A model generated the notes under the pieces. It worked only from the letters and a program-made list of their open reading frames with translations, was not told where the DNA came from and searched no databases. A stretch of DNA of 64,000 bases from Seongchinamella unica (GTDB lineage: Bacteria; Pseudomonadota; Gammaproteobacteria; Pseudomonadales; Halieaceae): positions 605,335 to 669,334 of the forward strand of contig NZ_SMSE01000001.1 in assembly GCF_004354085.1 (NCBI RefSeq). The letters are read 5' to 3'. The first letter of the stretch is position 1; the number at the start of each line of letters is the position of its first letter. Shown one piece after another: positions 35,191 to 44,285 of this stretch. The position numbers were made by a program, and so were the translations under genes.

Positions 35191-36687
35191 CTACAGGGCC
35201 AGGTATTTTTGCCTGATAAACTGGTCATGACTCGGCAGGGTCTCGACCATAGCGGCTATGGACTTTCTGGCTTCAGCCAGGGTGTCTTCAATCAGCTTAT
35301 AGTCAAGGTTATCAATTCGCGGAGAATAATTGGCCGGGCGAATACCCATACCTTCGAACACACTCTGCCAACTGGGGCTGCGAAATAGCTCGTCCACCCC
35401 TTCCCGAAGCGTGCCGTGGGCCTTGAACAGCTCAATTCTTTCGCGCAAAGTGTCGGGGATGGCCATGGTCTTACAGTGCTGCCAGAACGGGGTATCTTCC
35501 CGCTCGGTTACACAGTAGTGAAGCACCACAAAGTCGCGTATTTCCTCGTAGTCCATGCGCATGCGGCGGTTATACTCGTTAATCAGGGCTGGCTCACAGC
35601 TCTTGTCCGGGAAATAGCGGAGGAAAAAGTCCATTCCGCGAACCACGAGATGAATCGCAGTCGCTTCCAGTGGCTCAATGAATCCACCGGCGAGGCCAAC
35701 CGAAACGCAATTCTTTTTCCAGAAAGATTCGCGGATACCGGTGCGGAATGGAATCAACATGGGCTCCGTAAGCAATTTCCCATCTACACATTCCAACAGA
35801 CGCGCACGGGCCTCGTCGTCACTGCAATGCTCACTCGAATAGACATAGCCGTTACCCGTTCGGTGTTGCAACGGAATTCGCCAGGTCCAGCCCGCCTCGC
35901 GAGCGGTTGAGATGGTATAGGGAAGCGCTTCTCCGGTGTTTTCCGTCTGCACCGCTACGGCCTTGTCGCAGGGTAGAAAACGGGACCAGTCTTCGAAACC
36001 AACGCCCAGGGTTTTCTCAATCAAGAGAGAGAAAAATCCCGTGCAGTCGATGAAAAAGTCACCGTGTACCTCTTTGCCGCTCTTGAGCCGCAGGCTGGCG
36101 ATACTGCCGTCTTCCTTCTGGGTAACCTCCGTTACCATACCTTCAGTACGGGTCACGCCACGATTTTCGGCATAACCGCGCAGATAATCTGCCGCCAGCC
36201 TGGCATCGATATGCATGGCGTAACTGGCACCCCCGATCGGAGTCTTCTGGGCTTCCTGGGGCAAGAAAAACTTATGCTTGTCCGCCATGACACTGCAGGG
36301 CGCGAACTCCTGCAAACCGGAGTCGTGTCCCATGGATTTTGCCTTCAACCAGGCCTGGTAAAACTCATAAATACCAAAGCGTACGCCAATTGAGCCAAAC
36401 GGATGGAAGTAACTTTCGCCCAGATTGCTCCACTCCGGAAAACGGATGCCGAGCTTGAATGTCGCATGGACTTTCTGGATAAAATGTTGCTCATCGATAC
36501 CCAGGTTCCGTATGAGTCCAACAAACGGCGGAATGGTTGATTCGCCGACACCAATCGTTCCGATATCCTCGGACTCAACCAGTTCTACCTCCAGCACATC
36601 CGGCCGGAACTGATTGGACAGCACCGATGCAGCAATCCACCCCGAGGTGCCGCCACCGACTATTACAATTTTCTTAATGGGTTCCAT
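35191..36687 (-). CDS. Tryptophan halogenase-family flavoprotein (first)
   Basis: A 498-residue FAD-dependent protein. The N-terminal GGGTSG (11-16) is the nucleotide motif; catalytic Lys78 is in ATFKLGIRF; the halogenase signature WxWxIP is at 267-272 (WTWRIP). In the EPLEST block that carries the catalytic Glu of PrnA-type halogenases, this protein reads EPLEAT: Glu341 is kept but Ser342 is replaced by Ala. Such proteins occur in TonB-receptor loci of marine and freshwater bacteria and their natural substrates are unknown. ATG 36687 overlaps the end of the second halogenase gene by 14 bases, so the pair is translationally coupled. Confidence 0.9.
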   Translation of the reverse strand: MEPIKKIVIVGGGTSGWIAASVLSNQFRPDVLEVELVESEDIGTIGVGESTIPPFVGLIRNLGIDEQHFIQKVHATFKLGIRFPEWSNLGESYFHPFGSIGVRFGIYEFYQAWLKAKSMGHDSGLQEFAPCSVMADKHKFFLPQEAQKTPIGGASYAMHIDARLAADYLRGYAENRGVTRTEGMVTEVTQKEDGSIASLRLKSGKEVHGDFFIDCTGFFSLLIEKTLGVGFEDWSRFLPCDKAVAVQTENTGEALPYTISTAREAGWTWRIPLQHRTGNGYVYSSEHCSDDEARARLLECVDGKLLTEPMLIPFRTGIRESFWKKNCVSVGLAGGFIEPLEATAIHLVVRGMDFFLRYFPDKSCEPALINEYNRRMRMDYEEIRDFVVLHYCVTEREDTPFWQHCKTMAIPDTLRERIELFKAHGTLREGVDELFRSPSWQSVFEGMGIRPANYSPRIDNLDYKLIEDTLAEARKSIAAMVETLPSHDQFIRQKYLAL

Positions 36688-38206
36688 AGCGTTCCGTTTC
36701 CGCCTCATTGTTATCGTATAGCTCATCCAGGAAATTCTGGTGACTGGGTGCCGCAGCTACAGCCCCGTTGAGAGACTTTTGCATTGCGGCCAGGCTATTT
36801 GCTATGTAGCCTTCCTCAAACGCATCCACACCGGGGTCGTATGTCTCGGGGAGGATATCGAACCCCTCGTAAATCGCCAACCAGCTTGCGGGATGGAACA
36901 TTTCCCAGCGGTACTTGAGGAAATACCCTCTATCCTTGAACAGCGCAATTTTTTTCTCCAGGGTAGTGGGTATCTCGGCGGCGGCACAATCGCGCCAGAA
37001 TTCGGTATCCCGTCGGGCAGTGGCCTTATAGTGGAGAATAATGAAATCCCGGACTCTCTCGTACTCTTCGGCTGTCACCTGATTGAATTCGTCGATACAA
37101 GCCTGGCTGAATCCCTGGGTCGGAAACAACTGCTTGATCCGCTCAATGCCTGTTTCTATCAGAGCGATGCTGGTGCTCTCCAATGGTTCGAGGAAACCTG
37201 CGGACAGCCCCAGTGAGATACAGTTTTTGTTCCAGGCCTGCTTCCTGCGCCCGGGTACGAACGACAATTTTCTTGGCTCGGTTATTGGCTCGCCTTCCAG
37301 CCTGGACAACAACAGGTCAAGCGCCCGTTGATCATCCGTGTACCGACCGCTGAAAACGTGACCGTTGCCGGTTCTGTGTCGCAAAGGAATTTTCCACTGC
37401 CATCCGGACTCCAGCGCAGTGACCTGCGTATAGGGACGGGGCTCCCGCTGGTTCTCGGTCTGTACCGCATACGCGCTGTCACAGCGGAGCCAGTGACTCC
37501 AGTCTTCATAGCCAGTACCCAGGGTCTCCTCAATGAGGAGTCCGCGAAAACCCGAGCAGTCGATAAACAGGTCCCCTTCCAGGTCGCTGCCGCCCTCAAG
37601 CCGGACCGCGGTAATAAATCCGTCCTCGGGCCGCCGTCTGACATCGGTAATAACATCATCGACGTGTTTGCAACCGCGCTCCAGTGCATATTTCTTCAGA
37701 TAAGCAGCAAACCGTGAAGCGTCCAGGTGTAATGCCCAGTCAAATACGGAAAGCGATGACGGCGGGTTTGCAGAGGGGGGCACAAACTTTTCATTCAGGG
37801 CCAGAGATGCGCCCAGAGAGTAATCCGCCAACCTTGACTGCAACCCGTTCTGGCGCATTTTCAACCAGAAATGGTGAAAGCCGATACCGCGTAATTCCTG
37901 CCCGTAAAGTCCAAAAGGGTGAATAAAGGAAGACCCACGGGAATGCCAGTCATTGAACTGGATACCCAGTTTCGCGGTCGCCTGGGTCGCCTGCATTACC
38001 TCCCGGTCGCTAAGACCAAGATTGCGATAAAAGCGCCTGATGGTAGGTATGGTCGCCTCACCCACCCCAATCGTACCAATCTGGCTGGAGTCGACCACAG
38101 TGAATGTGATATCCGTGTTGGCATAGTGGCTCTGCAGGCTCGCCGCTGCCATCCAGCCAGCAGTACCGCCACCGACAATCACCACCGATTTTATCGCATT
38201 GTTCAT
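36674..38206 (-). CDS. Tryptophan halogenase-family flavoprotein (second)
   Basis: A 510-residue FAD-dependent halogenase-like protein with GGGTAG at 12-17, catalytic Lys79 (TAKLGIQF), WQWKIP at 269-274 and the complete catalytic block PLEST with Glu343 and Ser344. All residues known to be required in PrnA/RebH-type halogenases are present. It lies directly downstream of the TonB-dependent receptor, separated by a terminator at 38261, and upstream of the first halogenase with a 14-base overlap. Whether it halogenates a sugar, an aromatic or a siderophore-like molecule cannot be told from sequence. It has no signal peptide. Confidence 0.92.
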   Translation of the reverse strand: MNNAIKSVVIVGGGTAGWMAAASLQSHYANTDITFTVVDSSQIGTIGVGEATIPTIRRFYRNLGLSDREVMQATQATAKLGIQFNDWHSRGSSFIHPFGLYGQELRGIGFHHFWLKMRQNGLQSRLADYSLGASLALNEKFVPPSANPPSSLSVFDWALHLDASRFAAYLKKYALERGCKHVDDVITDVRRRPEDGFITAVRLEGGSDLEGDLFIDCSGFRGLLIEETLGTGYEDWSHWLRCDSAYAVQTENQREPRPYTQVTALESGWQWKIPLRHRTGNGHVFSGRYTDDQRALDLLLSRLEGEPITEPRKLSFVPGRRKQAWNKNCISLGLSAGFLEPLESTSIALIETGIERIKQLFPTQGFSQACIDEFNQVTAEEYERVRDFIILHYKATARRDTEFWRDCAAAEIPTTLEKKIALFKDRGYFLKYRWEMFHPASWLAIYEGFDILPETYDPGVDAFEEGYIANSLAAMQKSLNGAVAAAPSHQNFLDELYDNNEAETERYGTH

Positions 38207-38260
38207 CTAGCAATTCCGCCAGCAAACCCTGTTGAGCTTAGACTCAACTGCACAGAGTGC

Positions 38261-38287
38261 AAAAAAACGCCGGGAGTTATCCCGGCG
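38261..38287 (-). terminator. Rho-independent terminator after the TonB-dependent receptor
   Basis: On the minus strand CGCCGGGA-TAAC-TCCCGGCG is followed by seven T residues. It separates the receptor gene from the halogenase pair, reducing read-through into them. A second small hairpin, GTTGAG/CTCAAC, follows at 38231-38248. Confidence 0.92.
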
Positions 38288-38315
38288 ATTCGGTAGCCTG
38301 ACGCGTGGTCTATTG

Positions 38316-41300
38316 TCAGAATTTCGCCCTGAATCCCAGCGTGTAGCGGGCTTCAAACTCATTCTGGTACCAGTACTGGTCAGGCCCTCTGCCGAAGTCT
38401 ACATAGTACTCCTCGACCTCGCCAGTCAGGTTCGACCCGTTCAGGTAAACGAACACATCCTCCATGATCATGTAGCTCACCTGGGCGTCTACGAAGAAAA
38501 TATCATCCTGGAAGATATTCAACCCGGTAGCGCCAATGTTGGGCGTGTCGAGTCGCTCGCTGCGGTAGTTGTAGGCCACACGAACCTGCAGCTTCTCGCC
38601 CTGATACCAACCAATCAGGTTTACCTGGTCCTCGGAGTTATCCTCAAACGGTACGTCATCTCCGGTTAGATCCTTGCCATTCGAGGTACTGGGCGCGTAG
38701 GTATAGTTTGCGTCGATACCGAAATTGGTAAACAGACCATCGGTAAAGTCACTGAATGCGACCCTGGCCGCCAACTCCAGGCCCTCGATTTCACCACCCT
38801 CACCATTTACTTTGGTAACTACCGGCACCGTGCGCCGGATTACACCATCGGAGTCAGGGAACTGACCCGTGGTATTGCCGGTCGTGCTGAAACTCTCAAT
38901 ATCGACATAGAACAGCCCCAGGCTAAACATCGAGGCATCGCCCACGTAATATTCCGCGGAGAGGTCATAATTATCAGAACGCCAGGGATCCAGGTCCGGG
39001 TTGCCGCCGGCATCGGCGCCACTGACACAGCGGCCGCCGGCAATTGTCGGATCCTCGCAGGAGACGGTATCGACTCTCAGGCCTCCACCGTAGTTACCCA
39101 AATCCAACGGCATCATGTTCTTGGCAGCCGAGAAACGAATCGCCCAGTTATCCCTGGGCTCCCACACCAGGTTCAATGAAGGCAGGAAGTCGGTGTAATC
39201 GTTAGTGGAATAGAAATCGCCAATATCGATATTGGTGTCGCCGTAAGCGAGTACGTCGCCCACCTGGTTCTGACGGACGTCAATTTCAGTATCAACGTAG
39301 CGGAAACCGACATCGCCCCGGAAGTCGCCGATCTCAAACCCGGCCTTTAAAAATACGCTGATCTCCTCCAGGTCCACATCGTAGCTTTCACCCGGCACGG
39401 AAACGCGATCGGCGGAGCCAAACACTTTTCTGTGGAAGGCGGCTACATTGTCATAATCCTCTGGATCCGCTGCCCATACACCAGGCAAACCCTTGGTGAT
39501 ATCCCCGTAGTCATCGACAAACACGACATTGTTGAACTCGTCGATTCGCGTCGGGCGATTCACCGTGTAGCCCTGGAATTCACCGCCAATAGTTTCACCG
39601 GCGGGACACTGTTCGTTATTCATCACCACGTCAATCGCCTTCCACTGAGCAGAGCAGCCGTCGGGGTTCGCGGCGCCATTGCCAGCATAGAAGGGTGAAA
39701 ACAGGTGGAATTTGCGGATCTCATTTTCCCGCTTGCTGTATCTGGCACCGAAATCGACCGAGGTAAAGAAGCCCAGCCCGGGATCATCAAAGTCGTAACC
39801 GGCATCCAGGCTGAATATCTCGTTGTCCGCGGTGTTTTCCGTGTTGCCTTCGGATGAAAACGCACCAATCGCATAGCTGTTGATATTGGCCATGTAATCC
39901 CGAAGCGTTGCACCTTCTCCCAGCCCGCCTTTGATCGGGGTGTCAAAGCCGCTCCAGCGGGGGTCACTCCCACTTATGTCATAGTGGAGCTGGGGATTCT
40001 CACCATAACCTTCCGGGTTGGGGTCAATGAATCGACCGCCATTGTCTCCCACTATGTCACTAAGCCGATCCTCAGGATAAAGGGCTGCAATATCGGCAGG
40101 GTAAAATGGATTCAGCTGGAAGCGATTGTCATCTCTCCAGTTGCTCAAATCCCCCTGGGACTGGCCATTCATACTGGTTCGATCTGCGGAGTCCTTTATA
40201 TAACGCGCTTTACCGCGCCAATTACCGTCATTGTCATAATTCAATTCGATATTGAAGTGCTTGGATTCAGACTTTGCCGTGCGATTGACCGTAAAGGAGT
40301 TAACCCACAGGGCGTCGACATCGTATTCCTGGGTGGAGACCCAGGGTGAACCGTGCCACGCATTGCCACCCTCGGTTGTTACCACGCCCGTTTCCTTGAA
40401 GGCAGTCGGTGTCAGGTAGTCGAGCGTCTGCCAGCGATTCGAAATATTCAGACCAACAGCCCGGTCGAACTCGTCCATCTCTGTATAGAAACCCTCGGCC
40501 AACAAGTCAAAACCGTTACCCAGATCGGCGGTGAATGCGGCGTTAAATGCCGTTCTTTCCCTCTCCACCTCACGGTTGAAACTCTCAAAACCGTGTGGTG
40601 TCACGTGTTGATTAGTGGGATTTTCAGGATCAAAAGCAAATTCGCCCCAATCGTTACTGCCAAAAAGCGAATCATTGGCTGCAGCACCGGAGTAGTTGTC
40701 GCCCAGGACCACGTCGCTGGTTGCGCCAGAAACCATGATACCGACACTCTGGTTGCGCCAATTGATGAGGCCGTTTACGCCATAATCATCGCTTTCGGTC
40801 TCCTTACCCGTGGAGTAATCGGCGGACACGTTGGCGGTCAGGCCCTCATCAAAATCTGTAGGCCGCCAGGTACGCAGGTCTATGGTACCGGTAATACCTG
40901 AGCGCTTGTTGTTGATATCGGCGGACTTGTATACGGCCAGTCCCTTCATCAATTGCGATGGTATGTCGGCGATACTGGGTTGCGCCTCACCAATGTTCTG
41001 GGCGGTAAGAAACTGCTCTCCGTTCAACAGTGTCAGAACCTGAGGCAGGCCCCGGATGTTTACCGTTGAGCCCTCGCCTGCGTCTCTCTGTACCTGCACA
41101 CCCGGAATTCGTTGCAGTGAGTCGGCCACGGTAACATCGGGTAATTTGCCGATGTCCTCAGCGGAGATACCGTCTACCACCGAAGTGGAATCACGCTTCA
41201 GGCTAATCGAGTTTTGCTGCGACAGCCTGATACCAACAACAACCACTTCCTCCAACACGCCCTGATTTTGAGCCATGGCGTAGCCGTGGGCACCAAGAGT

Positions 41301-41345
41301 CATGGCACTGAGACTGCTGGCAATGATCTTTTTCTTAAAATTCAT
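38316..41345 (-). CDS. TonB-dependent receptor (Xanthomonas/Caulobacter type, probable oligosaccharide importer)
   Basis: A 1009-residue outer-membrane receptor. A signal peptide of about 25 residues precedes the TonB box-like VLEEVVVVGIR and a plug domain with AEDIGKLPDVTVADSLQRIP and STVNIRGLP, the hallmark of the TonB-Xanth-Caul subfamily that imports carbohydrate oligomers. The barrel ends YTLGFRAKF with a terminal Phe. GAGGAA lies before the ATG. The neighbourhood (GH16, GH3, sugar transporters, halogenases) points to uptake of a beta-glucan such as laminarin; the ligand is inferred from context only. Confidence 0.94.
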   Translation of the reverse strand: MNFKKKIIASSLSAMTLGAHGYAMAQNQGVLEEVVVVGIRLSQQNSISLKRDSTSVVDGISAEDIGKLPDVTVADSLQRIPGVQVQRDAGEGSTVNIRGLPQVLTLLNGEQFLTAQNIGEAQPSIADIPSQLMKGLAVYKSADINNKRSGITGTIDLRTWRPTDFDEGLTANVSADYSTGKETESDDYGVNGLINWRNQSVGIMVSGATSDVVLGDNYSGAAANDSLFGSNDWGEFAFDPENPTNQHVTPHGFESFNREVERERTAFNAAFTADLGNGFDLLAEGFYTEMDEFDRAVGLNISNRWQTLDYLTPTAFKETGVVTTEGGNAWHGSPWVSTQEYDVDALWVNSFTVNRTAKSESKHFNIELNYDNDGNWRGKARYIKDSADRTSMNGQSQGDLSNWRDDNRFQLNPFYPADIAALYPEDRLSDIVGDNGGRFIDPNPEGYGENPQLHYDISGSDPRWSGFDTPIKGGLGEGATLRDYMANINSYAIGAFSSEGNTENTADNEIFSLDAGYDFDDPGLGFFTSVDFGARYSKRENEIRKFHLFSPFYAGNGAANPDGCSAQWKAIDVVMNNEQCPAGETIGGEFQGYTVNRPTRIDEFNNVVFVDDYGDITKGLPGVWAADPEDYDNVAAFHRKVFGSADRVSVPGESYDVDLEEISVFLKAGFEIGDFRGDVGFRYVDTEIDVRQNQVGDVLAYGDTNIDIGDFYSTNDYTDFLPSLNLVWEPRDNWAIRFSAAKNMMPLDLGNYGGGLRVDTVSCEDPTIAGGRCVSGADAGGNPDLDPWRSDNYDLSAEYYVGDASMFSLGLFYVDIESFSTTGNTTGQFPDSDGVIRRTVPVVTKVNGEGGEIEGLELAARVAFSDFTDGLFTNFGIDANYTYAPSTSNGKDLTGDDVPFEDNSEDQVNLIGWYQGEKLQVRVAYNYRSERLDTPNIGATGLNIFQDDIFFVDAQVSYMIMEDVFVYLNGSNLTGEVEEYYVDFGRGPDQYWYQNEFEARYTLGFRAKF

Positions 41346-42111
41346 GTGGAGCGTTCCTCATTAATATTATGGTCTGAAATTTGCGCTTTCGTGTCAGCCG
41401 ACTACGTGGTCCACCTGGCACACCCAAAACGGTTGATCGATACACTGTCAAACATCGAATGAACATGCCATCCACAATAGATAAGACGGACTAGCGATAA
41501 GCTGAAGTGGACAAATCAAACTCTGGCTGGGCGATTGCCGCTCAGGGAAGCCCTGGCTGAAGACCGGGTTCTGCCGCAATTGACGCCTGCTCCCTCGGTA
41601 ATATTTCTCCAAAAAACAGATAGTTAGCGAACCCGCCCCGGCAAATTGACGTTTTCTGGCGGTCGTTCACCTTCCGCTGGCAACAACGCACAAGGCTGTC
41701 TTTAACGCTCCCGGGTTGCCAATACGGGATTGCACTTGCTCTCCGGGTAATCTCTTGAATGGCATGCACCTCCATGGCCTGCCGGGAGGCCTGGAGTCTC
41801 ATCTTGTGACCGTCACCATGACAGACGAGAAACAGCATGATCTGACCTAAAAAAGTGGGATTATGCCCACATCCCCTGTCACCGATGAGTGTCCAGTCCA
41901 GTTCATCCTGAAGTTGGTCCACTTGAACGAGTTTTGGTGGCTCAAAGTAGCGCATTAGCTGACCATTATGCTGACGAAGAAGCACCTTATGCCCGGCGCC
42001 AGTGGGTCGCTGGTGTCCATGCCGCATAAAAAACAGGCCCCGACCGTCCCGGATCACCGGAGTCAATCAAGAATGACGCGGGGATTTTGCCTGACAAAGG
42101 AAGCGAACCAT
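41346..42111. other. Long divergent intergenic region between receptor and GH3 genes
   Basis: A 766-base gap between divergent genes. No frame in either direction has recognisable protein features; one 174-codon frame on the minus strand (41542-42066) lacks any motif or ribosome site. It probably holds the divergent promoters of the receptor gene and of the GH3-transporter operon, and possibly a decayed gene. I see no strong repeat or terminator in it. Confidence 0.5.
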
Positions 42112-44283
42112 ATGAGCAGCGTCGATGAACAGGTACGTTCCCTTTTGCAGGAAATGACCCTGGAAGAAAAAATCGGCCAGATGAGCCAGGTTAACGGCGG
42201 AGGACCGGATCTGCACCAGGCCATTCGCGACGGCCAGATTGGCTCCGTCCTCAACGAGGTCAACGTCGACGAAGTCAACGAGCTACAGCGCCTGGCCGTG
42301 CAGGAAAGCCGGCTGGGTATACCGCTGCTGATTGGCCGTGACGTCATTCACGGCTTCAAGACGATTTTTCCGATTCCATTGGGCCAGGCAGCCAGCTGGG
42401 ATCCGCAGGTTATCGAGCGAGGCGCTGCTATTGCCGCCGCTGAGGCCGCCTCCACCGGCGTGAACTGGACTTTTGCTCCGATGATTGACATCACCCGGGA
42501 TCCACGCTGGGGCAGGATTGCCGAAAGCCTCGGTGAAGACCCTTACCTGTGCGGCATTCTGGGGGCGGCAATGGTGCGCGGATTCCAGGGAGCAAAACTG
42601 TCTGACAAGTACTCCATTGCAGCCTGCGCCAAACACTTTGTCGGCTACGGCGCGGTGGAGAGCGGACTGGACTATAACAATGCCAACATCCCCGAAAATG
42701 AACTGCGCAACGTGTACCTGCCACCCTTCAAGCAGGCCCTGGACGCGGGGGTCGCCACCGTCATGTCGTCTTTCAGCGATCTCAATGGCGTCCCCGCCGC
42801 CGGCAATGAGTTCCTGATGCGCCAGATCCTGCGCGACGAGTGGGGCTTCAAGGGTTTTGTGGTCAGCGACTGGGACGCGATCCGCGAGCTGACCATTCAC
42901 GGTTTCTCGGCGACTGACCGCGAGGCCGTGCTGGAGGCCACCAACGCCGGCATCAATATGGAAATGGCGAGCTCCCTGTACCGGGAACATATTCCGGCAC
43001 TGGTTGCCGAGGGCAAGATCGATGTAGCAGAGCTGGACGCGCTGGTTTACAACATTCTCGCGCTGAAATTCGAACTGGGCCTGTTTGCTAACCCCTACAC
43101 CAATCCGAAGGATTTTCCCGACCTGGTCAATGATATATTTCGTCAGGCGGCAAAAGAGGCCGCCGAGCGCAGTTGCGTGCTGCTGAAGAATGACCAGGGC
43201 ATTCTGCCGTTGTCAGCCGACCGGCTCGCAACCGTTGCCGTGATTGGCCCCCTGGCGGACGACGGCTACGAACAACTGGGCACCTGGGTTTTCGACGGCG
43301 AGGCCCACCTCAGCCATACCTGCCTGCAGGCACTGCATGACCTGGTCGGTGACCGCGTCGATATTCGCTGGGCCCGGGGTATGCAGTCATCCCGCTGCCG
43401 GGAGAACGATGGCCACCAGGAGGCGATCCAGGCTGCCCGCGAGTCCGACGTCGCCCTGATGTTCATGGGCGAAGAGTCCATCCTCTCGGGTGAGGCCCAC
43501 TGCCGGGCTGACATCAACCTGCCCGGCAGCCAGGAGGCGCTGATCGAGCAGGTGGCGGCCACCGGCACCCCCGTGGTTCTGGTGGTGATGGCGGGCAGAC
43601 CACTGACCATAGGGTCAGTCCTGGACAAGGTCTCCGCCGTTCTCTACGCCTGGCACCCGGGCACCATGGGCGGGCCCGCCATTGCCGATTTACTGTTTGG
43701 CAGGGCAACGCCCTCTGGCAAACTACCGGTGTCCTTTCCGCGCATGGTCGGCCAGGTGCCGATTTATTACGCCCGCAAGAACACCGGTCGACCGCCCAGC
43801 CCTGACAACATTACCCATATCGATGCCATCGACGGCCGGGCAGAGCAAACGTCACTGGGCATGTCGGCGTTCCATCTCGACGCCGGGTTCACCCCGCTCT
43901 TCCCCTTCGGCTTCGGGCTTACCTATACCCGGTTCGAATACCGCGATATTGAAAGATCCCACGCAGCAATCGGACTGGGCGATACCATTACCCTGGCGGC
44001 CACCGTACACAATACCGGTGATCGCCGGGGTGAGGAGATCGTCCAGCTCTATATCCGCGACCTGGCGGGCAACGTTACCCGCCCGGTCAGGGAGCTCAAG
44101 GGCTTCAAGCGGGTCACACTGGGCCCGGGCGAAAGCGAGCGGGTGAGTTTCGACATTCACACCGATGAACTGGCGTTTCACAACCGGAAAATGGAGCTGG
44201 TTACCGAGCCCGGGGGCTTCCACGCCTGGATCGGGGGCGATTCCACCGCCCAGCTGTGGACCGAATTTGAGATCCTTGACTGA
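42112..44283 (+). CDS. GH3 beta-glucosidase (BglX-like, cytosolic)
   Basis: A 723-residue GH3 exo-glucosidase. The TIM-barrel domain has KHFVGYG (174-180) and the nucleophile Asp253 in FVVSDWDAI; the second domain contains FMGEESILSGEAHCR (near 475-490), where the acid/base Glu is expected, and the C-terminal fibronectin-like domain shows VRELKGFKRVTLGPGES. ATG 42112 has AAAGGAAG eight bases ahead. No signal peptide is present, unlike periplasmic BglX, so it should act in the cytoplasm on imported di- and oligosaccharides. It is directly followed (two bases) by a sugar transporter gene. Most likely releases glucose from beta-1,3- or beta-1,6-linked oligomers. Confidence 0.93.
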   Translation: MSSVDEQVRSLLQEMTLEEKIGQMSQVNGGGPDLHQAIRDGQIGSVLNEVNVDEVNELQRLAVQESRLGIPLLIGRDVIHGFKTIFPIPLGQAASWDPQVIERGAAIAAAEAASTGVNWTFAPMIDITRDPRWGRIAESLGEDPYLCGILGAAMVRGFQGAKLSDKYSIAACAKHFVGYGAVESGLDYNNANIPENELRNVYLPPFKQALDAGVATVMSSFSDLNGVPAAGNEFLMRQILRDEWGFKGFVVSDWDAIRELTIHGFSATDREAVLEATNAGINMEMASSLYREHIPALVAEGKIDVAELDALVYNILALKFELGLFANPYTNPKDFPDLVNDIFRQAAKEAAERSCVLLKNDQGILPLSADRLATVAVIGPLADDGYEQLGTWVFDGEAHLSHTCLQALHDLVGDRVDIRWARGMQSSRCRENDGHQEAIQAARESDVALMFMGEESILSGEAHCRADINLPGSQEALIEQVAATGTPVVLVVMAGRPLTIGSVLDKVSAVLYAWHPGTMGGPAIADLLFGRATPSGKLPVSFPRMVGQVPIYYARKNTGRPPSPDNITHIDAIDGRAEQTSLGMSAFHLDAGFTPLFPFGFGLTYTRFEYRDIERSHAAIGLGDTITLAATVHNTGDRRGEEIVQLYIRDLAGNVTRPVRELKGFKRVTLGPGESERVSFDIHTDELAFHNRKMELVTEPGGFHAWIGGDSTAQLWTEFEILD

Positions 44284-44285
44284 GC

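Noticed and set aside
41542-42066. 174-codon minus-strand frame between receptor and GH3
   Set aside because: No ribosome site, no domain motif and unusual composition. Left as intergenic.
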